NCBI RefSeq assembly: GCF_021378075.1
Contig: NZ_JAJUOS010000003.1
Span: 248,001 to 312,000 of the forward strand
Origin: Rhodobacter flavimaris
Lineage (GTDB): Bacteria; Pseudomonadota; Alphaproteobacteria; Rhodobacterales; Rhodobacteraceae
Reading direction: 5' to 3'
Length of the DNA stretch: 64,000 nt
Positions 19,001 through 27,750 of the stretch are shown piece after piece. Under the pieces are notes generated by a model. It was not told the DNA's origin and ran no database searches. It was given only the letters and a program-made list of their open reading frames with translations. Numbering within the stretch: position 1 is the first letter of the stretch; every line of letters starts with the position of its first letter. Made by a program: the position numbers and the translations under genes.

Positions 19001-19446
19001 CCCAGATCCTCGATCACGTATTGGTCCCACTCATCCTCGGGCACCGAGGATTCCGAGACAACCCAGCCGCGCACGCTGATGCCCGCCTCGTGCACAGTCT
19101 CGCGCGAGCCCGAGATCAGGTAGTGCCACGGCTCCAGCGGCTTACCCTCGTAGCGCAGGCGATAGGCGCAGGTGCGCGGCATCCAATAGGCGATCTTCTT
19201 GATCGACTTGGGCGTCAGTTGCACGCATTCGGGCACGAAATCGCGGCGATTCTCGTAGGACATGCAGCGGCAGCTGTCACCGTCGAGCAGGCGGCAGGAC
19301 ACGCGGGTGAACTCCAGCTCGCCCGTATCCTCGTATTCGAGCTTGTTGAGGCAACACTTGCCGCAGCCATCGCACAGCGCCTCCCATTCGTCGGGGGTCA
19401 GCTTGGCCAGAGGCAGGGTCCAGAATTCGGGGCGCAGGTCGGTCAT
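18997..19446 (-). CDS. YcgN family cysteine-cluster protein (UPF0260)
   Basis: A 149-residue protein with the YkgJ/YcgN CxxCxxCC-type cluster: CDGCGKCCLNKLE (around residues 26-38), then CRLLDGDSCRCMSYENR and PECVQLTP. The Cys pattern suggests a bound Zn or Fe-S cluster. It is widely conserved but of unknown function. The ATG at 19446 (MTDLRPEFWTLPLAKL) is more family-like than the in-frame start 18 bases upstream. It is coupled to the threonine aldolase gene by a 4-bp overlap. Confidence 0.9.
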   Translation of the reverse strand: MTDLRPEFWTLPLAKLTPDEWEALCDGCGKCCLNKLEYEDTGELEFTRVSCRLLDGDSCRCMSYENRRDFVPECVQLTPKSIKKIAYWMPRTCAYRLRYEGKPLEPWHYLISGSRETVHEAGISVRGWVVSESSVPEDEWDQYVIEDLG

Positions 19447-19492
19447 CGGCGCAAATTGGCGCAACGGCGCGCCAATGGGAAGGGGCGTAGCA

Positions 19493-20416
19493 TCACGCCC
19501 GCGCGAGAATATCGCGGGCGCGGGTGCAATCCTCGGCCATCTGCACCATCAGCGCATCGAGCCCGTCGAATTTCATCTCGGAACGCAGGTATTCGACCAG
19601 CGCGACCGACAGGTGCTTGCCGTAAAGATCGCCCTCGAAATCGAAGATGAATGTCTCGAGGTTCGGCATGTTGTCCCCGAACATCGGGCGCACGCCAAGG
19701 CTGGCCGCGCCATGATAGCTGCCGGCCTGCGTGCCGCTGAGCACATCCACCTTGACCGCATAGACGCCAAGGCGCGGCAGGTGCAGCCCGCTTACGCTCA
19801 TATTCGCGGTGGGATAGCCAAGCGCGCGACCGCGCTTTTCGCCGTGGATCACCTCGCCCTCAATCCGGTGCAGGTGGCCCAACATGGCGGCGGCATCGCC
19901 GGGGCGCCCCTCGGCCAGTGCCTTGCGGATCGCGGTCGAGGAGACCTCGAGCCCGTCGATATGCAAAAGCGGCGCGATGGTCACGTCGAAGCCGTGCTCG
20001 CGGCCCAGATCGGCCAGCATCTGTGCGTCGCCCTTGCGCCCCTTGCCAAAACGGAAATCGCCGCCGACCGCGACATGGGCCACGCCCAGACCCGCGACCA
20101 GCACGTCGCGCACGAAGACCTCGGCCTCCATCCCCGACAGCTCGCCCAGGAAGGGCAGCTCAAACAGCCGCTCGACGCCCAGCTTTTGCAAACGGTGGCT
20201 GCGCGCCTCGGCATTCATCAGCCGGAAGGGCGGCGCATCGGGGGCGAAGAACTCGCGCGGATGGGGCTCAAAAGTCACAACGCCAAGCGGACCCTTGCCG
20301 CGCGCCAGGTCGATCACCGACTGATGCCCCAGGTGGACGCCGTCAAAATTGCCCATGGCGACAGAGGCGCCACGGGCCGTTTCCGGCAAACCCGTCCAGT
20401 GGGTGTATTTCTGCAT
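19493..20416 (-). CDS. ribF: Bifunctional riboflavin kinase / FAD synthetase
   Basis: Converts riboflavin to FMN and FMN to FAD. The 307-residue protein has an N-terminal adenylyltransferase domain with GNFDGVHLGHQSVI (residues 22-35, the HxGH nucleotidyltransferase motif) and a C-terminal kinase domain beginning around residue 185 (GRALGYPTANM, with the PTAN motif). FDFEGDLYGKHLSVALVEYLRSEMKFDG closes it. The ATG at 20416 gives a family-like start. No FMN riboswitch is seen upstream. It lies 29 bp after the MaoC-type gene and probably shares its transcript. Confidence 0.95.
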   Translation of the reverse strand: MQKYTHWTGLPETARGASVAMGNFDGVHLGHQSVIDLARGKGPLGVVTFEPHPREFFAPDAPPFRLMNAEARSHRLQKLGVERLFELPFLGELSGMEAEVFVRDVLVAGLGVAHVAVGGDFRFGKGRKGDAQMLADLGREHGFDVTIAPLLHIDGLEVSSTAIRKALAEGRPGDAAAMLGHLHRIEGEVIHGEKRGRALGYPTANMSVSGLHLPRLGVYAVKVDVLSGTQAGSYHGAASLGVRPMFGDNMPNLETFIFDFEGDLYGKHLSVALVEYLRSEMKFDGLDALMVQMAEDCTRARDILARA

Positions 20417-20445
20417 CGTCCCCGCCTCTCCGGCGAGGTCGCCGG

Positions 20446-20892
20446 TCAGTCGTTGCCGCGCGAGGGTGCCAGAACCAGCGCCTCGCCCTTGATGACCACC
20501 GTATCGCCCACCAGACACCGGGTTTCAAGGGTCACCCGACGCCGTGCGTGATCAATCGAGACCACCTTGACCTCGGCGCAGACCTCTTCGCCCGGGCGCA
20601 CCGGGGCGGTAAACTTGAGCGACTGGCCCAGGTAGATCGTGCCATGGCCCGGAAGCTGCTCGCCGATCACCGCCGAGATCAGGCCCGCGCTGAGCATCCC
20701 ATGCGCGATACGGCCCTTGAACATGGTCGCATTGGCGTATTCGTCATTCAGGTGGACCGGGTTGTGGTCAGTCGAGACCTCGGCGAACATCTCGATGTCG
20801 CGGTCGGTGATGACCTTGCGCGCCGTGCGGGTCATGCCGATCTCCAGATCCTCAAGATAGATCGTGCCGCGGGTGATGGTTTCGGTGCTCAT
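20446..20892 (-). CDS. MaoC-family dehydratase
   Basis: A 148-residue hot-dog-fold hydratase. The hydratase-2 motif is present as FAEVSTDHNPVHLNDEYANATMFKGRIAHGMLSAGLISAVIG (in two parts, residues 39-80), with the catalytic Asp and His in D-x4-H. Single-domain MaoC proteins hydrate trans-2-enoyl-CoA to (R)-3-hydroxyacyl-CoA, often for PHA synthesis or fatty-acid turnover. The ATG at 20892 removes an unlikely 22-residue extension. It is upstream of ribF on the same strand. Confidence 0.88.
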   Translation of the reverse strand: MSTETITRGTIYLEDLEIGMTRTARKVITDRDIEMFAEVSTDHNPVHLNDEYANATMFKGRIAHGMLSAGLISAVIGEQLPGHGTIYLGQSLKFTAPVRPGEEVCAEVKVVSIDHARRRVTLETRCLVGDTVVIKGEALVLAPSRGND

Positions 20893-21015
20893 CGGTCCAG
20901 CCCTCAGAAAAAATGTTGCACTGCGGCATAGCACGGCCGCAGCAAGAAACACAAGCACCCACGCAACTTATTTGCCGATACGGCGTGCCATTCGAAAGAA
21001 TGTTGCCGGACAGCC

Positions 21016-21894
21016 TCAGCGTAGGGTGCTGATAGTGTAAGTCGGATCCTGCTGGCGCGCGGCAAGCCATGCGGTCAGCAGTTCCGGCGACGGGTTGCGG
21101 TGGTCCGGGCCGAACTGATCGACCGCAAGCCCGCCCGTGACAAACAGCACGTCGATCCCCTCGCCCGCAGCACCCATGACATCGGTATTGATCCCGTCGC
21201 CGATCGCCAGAATCCCCGCGTCCTCGGGCAGGCCAATGGCGGCCAGCTTGCGCCGCGCGAGGTCATAGATCGGTGGATGCGGCTTGCCGAAGTAAAGCGC
21301 CGTGCCGCCCATCTCTTCGTAAAGCGCCGCAAGCGCGCCAGCGCAGTAGATCCGCTTGTCGCCCAGATCGACGACGATATCGGGGTTGGCGCAAAGCATC
21401 GGCAGACCGCGCACCTTGGCCATCAGGAATTTCGGGCGGTAATCCTCGGGCACTTCGTTCAGCTCATCGAAGGGGCCGGTGCAAACGATGCCCTCGGCCT
21501 CTTCGAAGGGCACACGCTCGATGCTGCTCTGTCCCCGCCACTCTGGCGGAACCTCGGTGAAAAAGCCGTCGTCCTTCTCGGGGCCGAGATGCCAGACCTT
21601 GCTGCCGATCGCCCCGGCGAACATCGCATCCTGCGCCGCATCGCCCGAGCTGACGACCAGATCATAGGCATCTTTCGGCACGCCCATGCGATCGAGCGTC
21701 GCGAGCACGTATTTCGCCGGGCGCGGTGCGTTGGTCAGCAAAACGACCTTGCCGCCCTTGGCGCGAAAGGCCTGAAGGGCCGCGACCGCCTCGGGGAAGG
21801 GTGCGACGCCATTGTGCAGACAACCCCACAGATCGCAAAACAGTGCATCATAGGATGCCGAAATTTCGGCAAGCGATTGGACGATCCGGGTCAT
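21016..21894 (-). CDS. HAD-IIA family hydrolase (TIGR01459-type)
   Basis: A 292-residue NagD-like HAD phosphatase. Motif I is FCDLWGCLHNGVAPFPEA (nucleophile Asp about residue 20; the usual second DxDG Asp is replaced by Trp, as in this subfamily). Motif II is VVLLTNAPRP, and the late Mg-binding motif is AIGDGINTDVMGA near 240. The lysine motif is in FGKPHPPIYDLA. Substrates are likely sugar phosphates or phosphoglycolate-like compounds, but the subfamily is uncharacterised. Confidence 0.88.
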   Translation of the reverse strand: MTRIVQSLAEISASYDALFCDLWGCLHNGVAPFPEAVAALQAFRAKGGKVVLLTNAPRPAKYVLATLDRMGVPKDAYDLVVSSGDAAQDAMFAGAIGSKVWHLGPEKDDGFFTEVPPEWRGQSSIERVPFEEAEGIVCTGPFDELNEVPEDYRPKFLMAKVRGLPMLCANPDIVVDLGDKRIYCAGALAALYEEMGGTALYFGKPHPPIYDLARRKLAAIGLPEDAGILAIGDGINTDVMGAAGEGIDVLFVTGGLAVDQFGPDHRNPSPELLTAWLAARQQDPTYTISTLR

Positions 21895-22019
21895 CTGGGC
21901 CTCAAGTTCTTGAATCGGCGGGGTTCCGGGCGGAACTCCGCGCCATGTTTCCTACCCGCGATATATGACACGCGGGCAACGAAAGGCAAAGCCCGCGCCC
22001 TGCCCCTTTGCGCAATGAA

Positions 22020-22046
22020 AAAGGCGGGGGAAATCCCCCGCCCTTT
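22020..22046 (-). terminator. Rho-independent terminator of ppaC
   Basis: A GC-rich hairpin, GGCGGGGGA / TCCCCCGCC, with a very short A-rich loop. It is followed on the minus strand by a T-run (complement of 22018-22022), 20 bases after the ppaC stop. Confidence 0.85.
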
Positions 22047-22065
22047 CAATCCGGCTTCAGCGATC

Positions 22066-22986
22066 TCAGACCTTGAGTGCCGGGATGATCTGCTTTTTGC
22101 GCGACATGACGCCGGGCAGGACGACCGTGTCGCCCGAGACGGTGCAGCCGAACGAGGCCTCGGCGATCTTCTTGACCAGATCGTTCGGAACCAGCAGCGT
22201 GGCCTCTTCGTTCAGGATGTCCACGACGAACAGCAGCACCTGGTCGGCGCCATCTTCCTTGGCCACATCGACCATCGAGGCCATCAGGCTGTCCTTGCGG
22301 TCAAGGATCAGCTTGGGCGCGGTGGTCTCAAGGACCGAAACGCGCAGTTCGGTGCCGTCGACGTTGTATTCCTTCGAGTCCATGCGAAGCAGCGCGGCGT
22401 CCGAGAAGGACGAGACGTCCGACTTGGCTTCGAACATGGCGGTGGCCAGTTCGTTCATGCTGACGCCCAGATCGGCGGCCAGCGCCGCGCAGACGGCCTT
22501 GTCATGCGCCGTGGTGGTGGGCGAGCGGAACTCGAGCGTGTCCGACAGGATGCACGAGAGCATCGCACCCTTGATCCCGCGCGGAGCCTTGGCCAGATCG
22601 CCGCCAATCAGGTCGTACATGATGGTCGCGGTGCAGGCGAGCGGGCGGATCGTGATGTCGATCGGGCCCTTGGTTTCCAGCCCGCCGACCAGCTTGTGGT
22701 GGTCGATGATCGCGGTGATGTCGGTCTTGTTGATGCCCTCGGGCAGCTCGGCGGGGTTGTTGGTGTCGACGATGACGACCTTCTCGCCCTCGGCCACGCC
22801 CTCGATGATCGCGGGCTTCGGCAGATCCCAGTGCTTGAGCACGAAGGCCGCTTCGGTGTTGGGTTCGCCCAGCAGCACCGGCTCGGCGGCGACGCCTTTG
22901 ACTTCGTTCAGATACCAGGCCCAGATGATGGGCGAGCCGGTCGAGTCGGTGTCGGGGGCCTTGTGGCCGAAAACCTTGGTGGTCAT
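22066..22986 (-). CDS. ppaC: Manganese-dependent inorganic pyrophosphatase
   Basis: A family II pyrophosphatase of the DHH superfamily, 306 residues, the normal length. Metal ligands are in FGHKAPDTDSTGSP (His8, Asp12, Asp14), VDTNNP and the DHH motif AIIDHHKLVGG near residue 90. The C-terminal SRKKQ, which binds pyrophosphate, is seen in PGVMSRKKQIIPAL. It drains pyrophosphate made in biosynthesis. It has its own terminator and is divergent from nothing close; the upstream gene is the TraB-like gene on the same strand. Confidence 0.95.
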   Translation of the reverse strand: MTTKVFGHKAPDTDSTGSPIIWAWYLNEVKGVAAEPVLLGEPNTEAAFVLKHWDLPKPAIIEGVAEGEKVVIVDTNNPAELPEGINKTDITAIIDHHKLVGGLETKGPIDITIRPLACTATIMYDLIGGDLAKAPRGIKGAMLSCILSDTLEFRSPTTTAHDKAVCAALAADLGVSMNELATAMFEAKSDVSSFSDAALLRMDSKEYNVDGTELRVSVLETTAPKLILDRKDSLMASMVDVAKEDGADQVLLFVVDILNEEATLLVPNDLVKKIAEASFGCTVSGDTVVLPGVMSRKKQIIPALKV

Positions 22987-23064
22987 GGAATCCCTCGGGT
23001 ATGAACGGTTTCGCGCGCCTTATATGCGGTGCAGCAATGCTTGTCATCAAGTTGGCGCTAACGC

Positions 23065-24054
23065 CTAGTCGAGACGCTCAACGGTGAAGCCGCGCTGCTC
23101 AAGCAGGTGCAGAACCCCCTCTTCGCCCGACAGATGCATGGCGCCAACCGCAGCGATCACGGGGCCTTTTGCAAGAGCTTCCTCGATCACCGGCACCCAG
23201 TTCTGGTTGCGCTGCGTGATCAGCAGGCGCTCTGACATTTCTAGCTGGCGCGAGACGGTCTCTGCGCTCATGCCGCCTTGCAGCGACAACTCGCGCGAGA
23301 ATTCCCAGACCAGGCGTGGCTCGCGGGCGAAATACAGCTCGCCCAGGGTCACGGCGGTATCGTCGGCCTGCTCGGCACCGATGACGGCGCTGCGCAGAAG
23401 GTCTTCCGTTTCGCTGTCGGGGATCTGCTCAAAAACACGGAAGATGGTGTCGAAGGGCTCAAGCGCCTGCACCGGGACGTTGCGCGCGTCAGCCTCGGCG
23501 ATCAGTTGCTTGTCGAGGCCCAGATTGCCCGCCGCAATATCCGCCGTCGCGCAGGGCGGCATTGCCAGCGTCGTCGCCAGGAAGGCGGGCCGCATCTTGG
23601 CCAGCAGCACCGAAGGCACCCCGCGGCTGGAGCCAAGCGCCATCACCTCTTGCCACAGCTCCTCGGGCAGCACCTCGGGCAGGGTCGGCCCGTCCGAGAA
23701 CATCAGCATCGGGTTGCGCACCATCTCGGCTTGCAGGGCCTCTTCCTCGGCGGGGCCCGCCTCGACCAGAAGCGCGGAGGCGGTATCGAGCGCCGGGCGC
23801 ACCTCGGCCAGAAGGGGTTCATGGCGCGGATCGGGCAGGTGATAGGTGCCCAGCAGGGTCACCACCTCATCGCCCCGCGTCGCACGGAACAGCAACCCTT
23901 GCGCGTGGGGCGCGGCATGGGCCGCCTCGCGCAGGGCCTCCTGACGCGCCTCGGGCAAGGCGGCGAAAAGGTCTTGCCCGGTGCAGGCCGCCTGCACCGA
24001 TGCCCCGGCGCAAAAGGTTGAAACCACGAACGCGAAAAGGCCAAGGGAGCGCAT
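23065..24054 (-). CDS. TraB/GumN family protein
   Basis: A 329-residue exported protein with a signal peptide from the ATG at 24054 (LGLFAFVVSTFCAGASVQA). The TraB/GumN core has LLGTYHLPDPRHEPLL near residue 65 and a second GxxH-type block, IAAVGAMHLSGEEGVLHLLEQRGF, near 305. These two blocks are the expected metal-site motifs of this superfamily, related to ChaN/Tiki-like proteases. The substrate is unknown. It is divergent from the Sel1-repeat gene, with 143 bp between the starts. Confidence 0.88.
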   Translation of the reverse strand: MRSLGLFAFVVSTFCAGASVQAACTGQDLFAALPEARQEALREAAHAAPHAQGLLFRATRGDEVVTLLGTYHLPDPRHEPLLAEVRPALDTASALLVEAGPAEEEALQAEMVRNPMLMFSDGPTLPEVLPEELWQEVMALGSSRGVPSVLLAKMRPAFLATTLAMPPCATADIAAGNLGLDKQLIAEADARNVPVQALEPFDTIFRVFEQIPDSETEDLLRSAVIGAEQADDTAVTLGELYFAREPRLVWEFSRELSLQGGMSAETVSRQLEMSERLLITQRNQNWVPVIEEALAKGPVIAAVGAMHLSGEEGVLHLLEQRGFTVERLD

Positions 24055-24197
24055 GAACCATCCTTCAATCAAATCTTCGGCGCGAGGGTGCCATGCCGAT
24101 CCGCCAAGTCCAAGACGTAATGTCGCAGGGTCATTGCCTCAAGCCCGCGCGGGGCGCACAATGGGGTTTAGCGCGAACTGATCACCAGGAGGATCGG

Positions 24198-25634
24198 ATG
24201 AGACGCCGTGGCAACACCCTCTTGCGGAGCCTTTGCATCGCCGCAGCTTTCGGGGTCGCCGCCGGGATAGCGCAGGCGGATGACCTTGATCTGGCAGCCC
24301 TTCGCACCCAGGCAACGGCTGGCAATGCCGAGGCCGGCCGCGCCTTGGGCGAGGCGCTTCTCTACGGCATTTCGGGCGCCAAGCAGGATATCCCCGCAGG
24401 CATCGCCTTGCTACGACAGGCCGCCGAGGTGGGCGATGTCGCCGCGCAAGCGACACTCGGCAAGGTGCTGCTCGATGGCTATTACATCCGGCCCGAGCCT
24501 GATCGCGCATTCGTTCTGCTGGAAACCGCGGCGGACGCAGGCAGTACCCGCGCCCAGATCACCTTGGCCGAGGCGCTCTTGTGGGGGTTCCACACCGAGG
24601 CTGACCCGGAACGCGCCAAGGCCCTCTTTATGAAGGCACGCGAGGCAGGTGACCCGGATGCACGGCGCATCCTGGGTGAACAGCTCGTGGCCGGATGGGC
24701 GCTGGAGCGCGATCTCGATCAGGGCCGTGCACTACTTGAGGAAGCCATCGCCGAAGGTGACGACAAGGCAAAGGTCATTTTGGCCTCGTTCTATCTCTAT
24801 GGTATCGGCGTCCCCCGCGACCGGGCGCGCGCCCTGATGCTGTCGGAAAGCGCTGCGGAAACCGGTAACGGCGCGGGCCTTAAGGACTATGGCACAATGC
24901 TGATGTGGAGCCTGCGCGACCGCGCGGGTTCGGAAACCATTCTCAAGCGCGCAGGCGAACTTGGCGAGGGCGCGGCGTGGAGCACCTTGGCCGAGGGCGC
25001 AATGTATGGCTACCTCGCGGGCCGCTCGCGCGCCAAGTTCGACGATTTCGCCGAGAAAGCCGTCGAGGCCGGGGAAACCCGCATCGCCGTCTTGCAGGCC
25101 GAGCGTCAGATGTGGGGCATCAGCATGCGCGCCAGTGGCCCGGCCACGCTTGCCGGGCTGGAAGCCGCCGCCGACGAGGGCAACAAGGACGCGCTGCATT
25201 TCCTCATTCCTCTGGTGCGCGACGGCAACCACCTCAATATCCGCAAAGACCCAGAGCGCGCGCGTGGCTACCTAGAGCGTTACGCAGCCCTTCTCAGCCC
25301 CGATGAGATCGCGCAATACACGCTCAGCATCGACGCCGCGAAGGTGCGCATCGTCTCGGCCTACCCTGCCCTGCGGGAGCGTTTCCTCGCGCATCCGGAA
25401 CTGAAATCGAGCTGGTTCGGCGAGCAGCTCTACAAGGCCAACCCGAACTTCGCGATCTACCTGCTGCAATACGCAATGAAGGCCGATGGCAGCTATTTCG
25501 GGAAGCTCGACGGGCTGGCCACGCGCACCACGATCAACGCCCTGTGGCGCGCCTGCGAGGCGACGCGTCACTTTAGCGATTGCGCCAATGACGTGCTGCA
25601 ACCCAAGGTCATTGGCGCCCTTCTGGCGCGCTAA
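24198..25634 (+). CDS. Exported Sel1-like repeat protein
   Basis: A 478-residue protein with a signal peptide (LLRSLCIAAAFGVAAGIAQA) and a run of roughly eight to ten Sel1-type repeats of about 36 residues. Examples are AEAGRALGEALLYG, AQATLGKVLLDGYY, ARRILGEQLVAGWALERDL and AKVILASFYLYGIGVPRD. Such alpha-solenoids act as periplasmic scaffolds, for instance in envelope assembly. The C-terminal 120 residues lack clear repeats and have a few Cys. The ATG at 24198 follows AGGAGG at 24187-24192. Followed by a LapG-like protease on the same strand. Confidence 0.87.
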   Translation: MRRRGNTLLRSLCIAAAFGVAAGIAQADDLDLAALRTQATAGNAEAGRALGEALLYGISGAKQDIPAGIALLRQAAEVGDVAAQATLGKVLLDGYYIRPEPDRAFVLLETAADAGSTRAQITLAEALLWGFHTEADPERAKALFMKAREAGDPDARRILGEQLVAGWALERDLDQGRALLEEAIAEGDDKAKVILASFYLYGIGVPRDRARALMLSESAAETGNGAGLKDYGTMLMWSLRDRAGSETILKRAGELGEGAAWSTLAEGAMYGYLAGRSRAKFDDFAEKAVEAGETRIAVLQAERQMWGISMRASGPATLAGLEAAADEGNKDALHFLIPLVRDGNHLNIRKDPERARGYLERYAALLSPDEIAQYTLSIDAAKVRIVSAYPALRERFLAHPELKSSWFGEQLYKANPNFAIYLLQYAMKADGSYFGKLDGLATRTTINALWRACEATRHFSDCANDVLQPKVIGALLAR

Positions 25635-25814
25635 TCCCCGCCAGGGTGGCGCCTCGCGCGCCCTATGGCACAGGATGACCTGACTCTTTCCCAGATCATG
25701 CCGCCGTTTTGCCCCTTTTGGCCCGCAGCCTGACTGACAGGCCGCTCTGTCCGTGCCGTGCCGGTGCCCACGCAGGCTCCCCGCGCCGGTCAGAGCATAA
25801 CCAGTGGGCGCAAG

Positions 25815-26423
25815 ATGACCGACACCACTTTCCGCGCGAACCTTAGACGAGCCCTTTCGGGCGCGATCCTTGCCGGCCTGAGCTTCGGGCTGCTGATCAC
25901 CCCGCAAAGTGCCGACGCCATCATGAGCACCGCCTTCCTTCAGTCGAAGGGCGCGGCCCCTGCCCCGTCGGGCGCCCGCGCGCTGTGCCAACAATATGAC
26001 TGGGCCTGCGCCACAAGCCAGGGCCCCGCGCACCGCATCGCCGACGAGTTTCGCCTGATCAAGGCGGTTAACAGCCAGATCAACCGTGCAGTCCGCTCGA
26101 TCGATGATAAGCGGCAATATGGCGTGGCCGAGAACTGGGCGCTGCCCACCAAGCGCGGCGGCGATTGCGAAGACTTCGCGCTGCTGAAGAAATATGAGCT
26201 GATCCGCCGAGGCGTCGATCCGCAGCGCCTGCTGATCGCAACCGCGCTTGACCGCAACCGGAATTCCCACGCCGTGCTGATCTATCGTTCGGACCAGGGC
26301 GACTACGTGCTCGACAATCTGACCAGCCAGGTCAAGACGTGGAAAGGCACACGCTACTTCTTCCTGCGAATGCAGGATCCGGCCACGCCCTCCCGCTGGA
26401 TGAACGTCTTCCGCGGGGCATAA
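25815..26423 (+). CDS. Transglutaminase-like cysteine protease (BTLCP, LapG-like)
   Basis: A 202-residue exported protein with an N-terminal signal. The catalytic triad of the BTLCP family is visible: Cys in GGDCEDFALLK (about 118), His in NSHAVLIY (about 152) and Asp in YVLDNLTS (about 168). The best-known member, LapG of Pseudomonas, cuts large adhesins at the cell surface and is held by the c-di-GMP receptor LapD. I see no lapD here. Two surface-type proteins with repeats are encoded just downstream on the other strand. The substrate is not known. Confidence 0.88.
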   Translation: MTDTTFRANLRRALSGAILAGLSFGLLITPQSADAIMSTAFLQSKGAAPAPSGARALCQQYDWACATSQGPAHRIADEFRLIKAVNSQINRAVRSIDDKRQYGVAENWALPTKRGGDCEDFALLKKYELIRRGVDPQRLLIATALDRNRNSHAVLIYRSDQGDYVLDNLTSQVKTWKGTRYFFLRMQDPATPSRWMNVFRGA

Positions 26424-26431
26424 TCCAAAGA

Positions 26432-26458
26432 AAAAGCGCGCCGATCCGGCGCGCTTTT
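26432..26458. terminator. Bidirectional terminator
   Basis: A perfect 12-bp stem (AAAAGCGCGCCG / CGGCGCGCTTTT) with loop ATC. The A and T tracts make it work on either strand, between the BTLCP gene (+) and the GGSTD-repeat gene (-). Confidence 0.87.
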
Positions 26459-26514
26459 GAATTCTCGCGGTTTGTGCGCAACAGCAGCCCAAACAGCATG
26501 TACGTCGGGCCAAC

Positions 26515-27228
26515 TTAGTCGTCCTGACCCGCGCGCTTGCCGCGACCGCGGCCGGGGGTGCAGCCATCAGCACCGTTACCGCTGCCGTTGTTGCAGCCTT
26601 TGCCGCCCGAGCCACCGTCGGTCGAGCCACCATCGGTCGAGCCACCATCGGTCGAGCCACCATCGGTCGAGCCACCATCGGTCGAGCCACCATCGGTCGA
26701 GCCACCGTCGGTCGAGCCACCATCGGTCGAGCCACCGTCGGTCGAGCCACCATCGGTCGAGCCACCGTCGGTCGAGCCACCATCGGTCGAGCCACCATCG
26801 GTCGAGCCACCGTCGGTCGAGCCACCATCGGTCGAGCCACCGTCGGTCGAGCCACCGTCGGTCGAGCCACCACCATTCGAACCGCCACCGTTCGAGCCAC
26901 CTCCGTTGTTGCCCTCAGTGTTACCACCGCCGTTGGTCCCGTTCGGATTACCGCCGATCGACGCCGTCGGCTGGTCAGCCAGCACTGCAGCGAAACCAGG
27001 GCAACGATCCGAGGTAGCCTCTAGCACTTCGGCGAACAGTTCATGGCCTTGAATATAGCTAAGCATATCGCGAGTAACGACGTCGCATCCGCAAAGGGTA
27101 TCTGCCGAGAGCGAGCGCATCGCGGTTGCGCGGTCACAAGTGGTCTGCGTCGCGGCCGAACCCGACGAAACTGCGAACGCCAAAGCGGCGCCCGAAATCG
27201 TCATCAAGAACAAGATCTTCTTTTTCAT
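26515..27228 (-). CDS. Secreted GGSTD-repeat protein
   Basis: A 237-residue protein not recognised as a known family. The ATG at 27228 gives MKKKILF and a signal peptide ending near AVSSGSAA. Residues 30-80 form a small domain with four Cys (TTCDRATAMRSL, TLCGCDVVTRDML, DRCPGFAAVLA), probably disulphide-bonded. A linker of GGG/N repeats is followed by about 17 perfect GGSTD pentamers, then a tail with two Cys and a basic end (GRGRGKRAGQDD). The array is Gly/Ser/Asp-rich and surely flexible; a surface spacer or stalk is the likely role. It is convergent with the BTLCP gene. Confidence 0.75.
   Translation of the reverse strand: MKKKILFLMTISGAALAFAVSSGSAATQTTCDRATAMRSLSADTLCGCDVVTRDMLSYIQGHELFAEVLEATSDRCPGFAAVLADQPTASIGGNPNGTNGGGNTEGNNGGGSNGGGSNGGGSTDGGSTDGGSTDGGSTDGGSTDGGSTDGGSTDGGSTDGGSTDGGSTDGGSTDGGSTDGGSTDGGSTDGGSTDGGSTDGGSTDGGSGGKGCNNGSGNGADGCTPGRGRGKRAGQDD
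26611..26865. repeat. 15-bp tandem array, 17 units, coding for GGSTD
   Basis: The unit gccaccRtcggtcga (R = A or G) repeats 17 times without a gap. The only change is an A/G at one third-codon position, which is silent. Degenerate units coding GGGSN flank it at 26866-26910. Unit length is a multiple of 3, so unit gain or loss keeps the frame. Confidence 0.95.
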
Positions 27229-27710
27229 AATCTTCCCCACCGCAGCGCTTTGGACGGTTACGCCCCCATCGCGCCGCTTTCTGAACCAATTTACCCCACA
27301 ATCATGACATGATTTCGCCTTAATTGGAACAGCCGACCAACATCGCCTAACCCCATCAAACCAGGACGTGCGATGTAACGGCCGCCATCAGGTGACCGCA
27401 CGCAAGTCTATATTTTTAATGGTTTTTCAGAATTTTCCGGCATCTAGGAAGCGAAAGCAGCGCCGCGCCGAACAATTAGTTCCCATTCCGAGAACAATAA
27501 GTCGGCGCACACAAAAGCTGTCGGATCGGTCAGGAATCAGCCAGTTCCAGACCAATTGCGGCAAAGCCAAGGCAAGCGCATGGCCTTAGAAACTTTCGAG
27601 AAGAAGCTGCGCGTTGATATGCTCTCTGCGCAAGGCTCAAGCCCGAAATTGGCTTAGCCTTCCGGCGCAGTTCACGGCAGGGTTTCACGACCAAAGGCCG
27701 AAATTCGTCG
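27229..27710. other. Intergenic region without recognisable gene
   Basis: About 480 bp between the starts and stops of two minus-strand genes. Short open frames here lack ribosome sites and recognisable protein pattern. An AT-rich pocket lies near 27409-27440. It must hold the promoter of the GGSTD-repeat gene; I cannot name the boxes with confidence. Confidence 0.5.
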
Positions 27711-27741
27711 GCTCCCGCAGCCGACGCGCGGCTTCGGGAGC
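27711..27741 (-). terminator. Hairpin after the PKD-repeat gene
   Basis: Arms GCTCCCG / CGGGAGC and, inside them, AGCCG / CGGCT, with one internal mismatch and a 5-base loop. It sits 10 bases beyond the minus-strand stop at 27751. There is no clear T-run, so it may be Rho-assisted. Confidence 0.5.
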
Positions 27742-27750
27742 ACAGATCGA

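Noticed and set aside
21100..23004. 634-codon plus-strand frame
   Set aside because: It spans the reverse of two well-supported genes (HAD hydrolase and ppaC) and the terminator between them.
26611..26865. CRISPR-like regular repeat
   Set aside because: Units are 15 bp with no spacers, in frame within a secreted protein.
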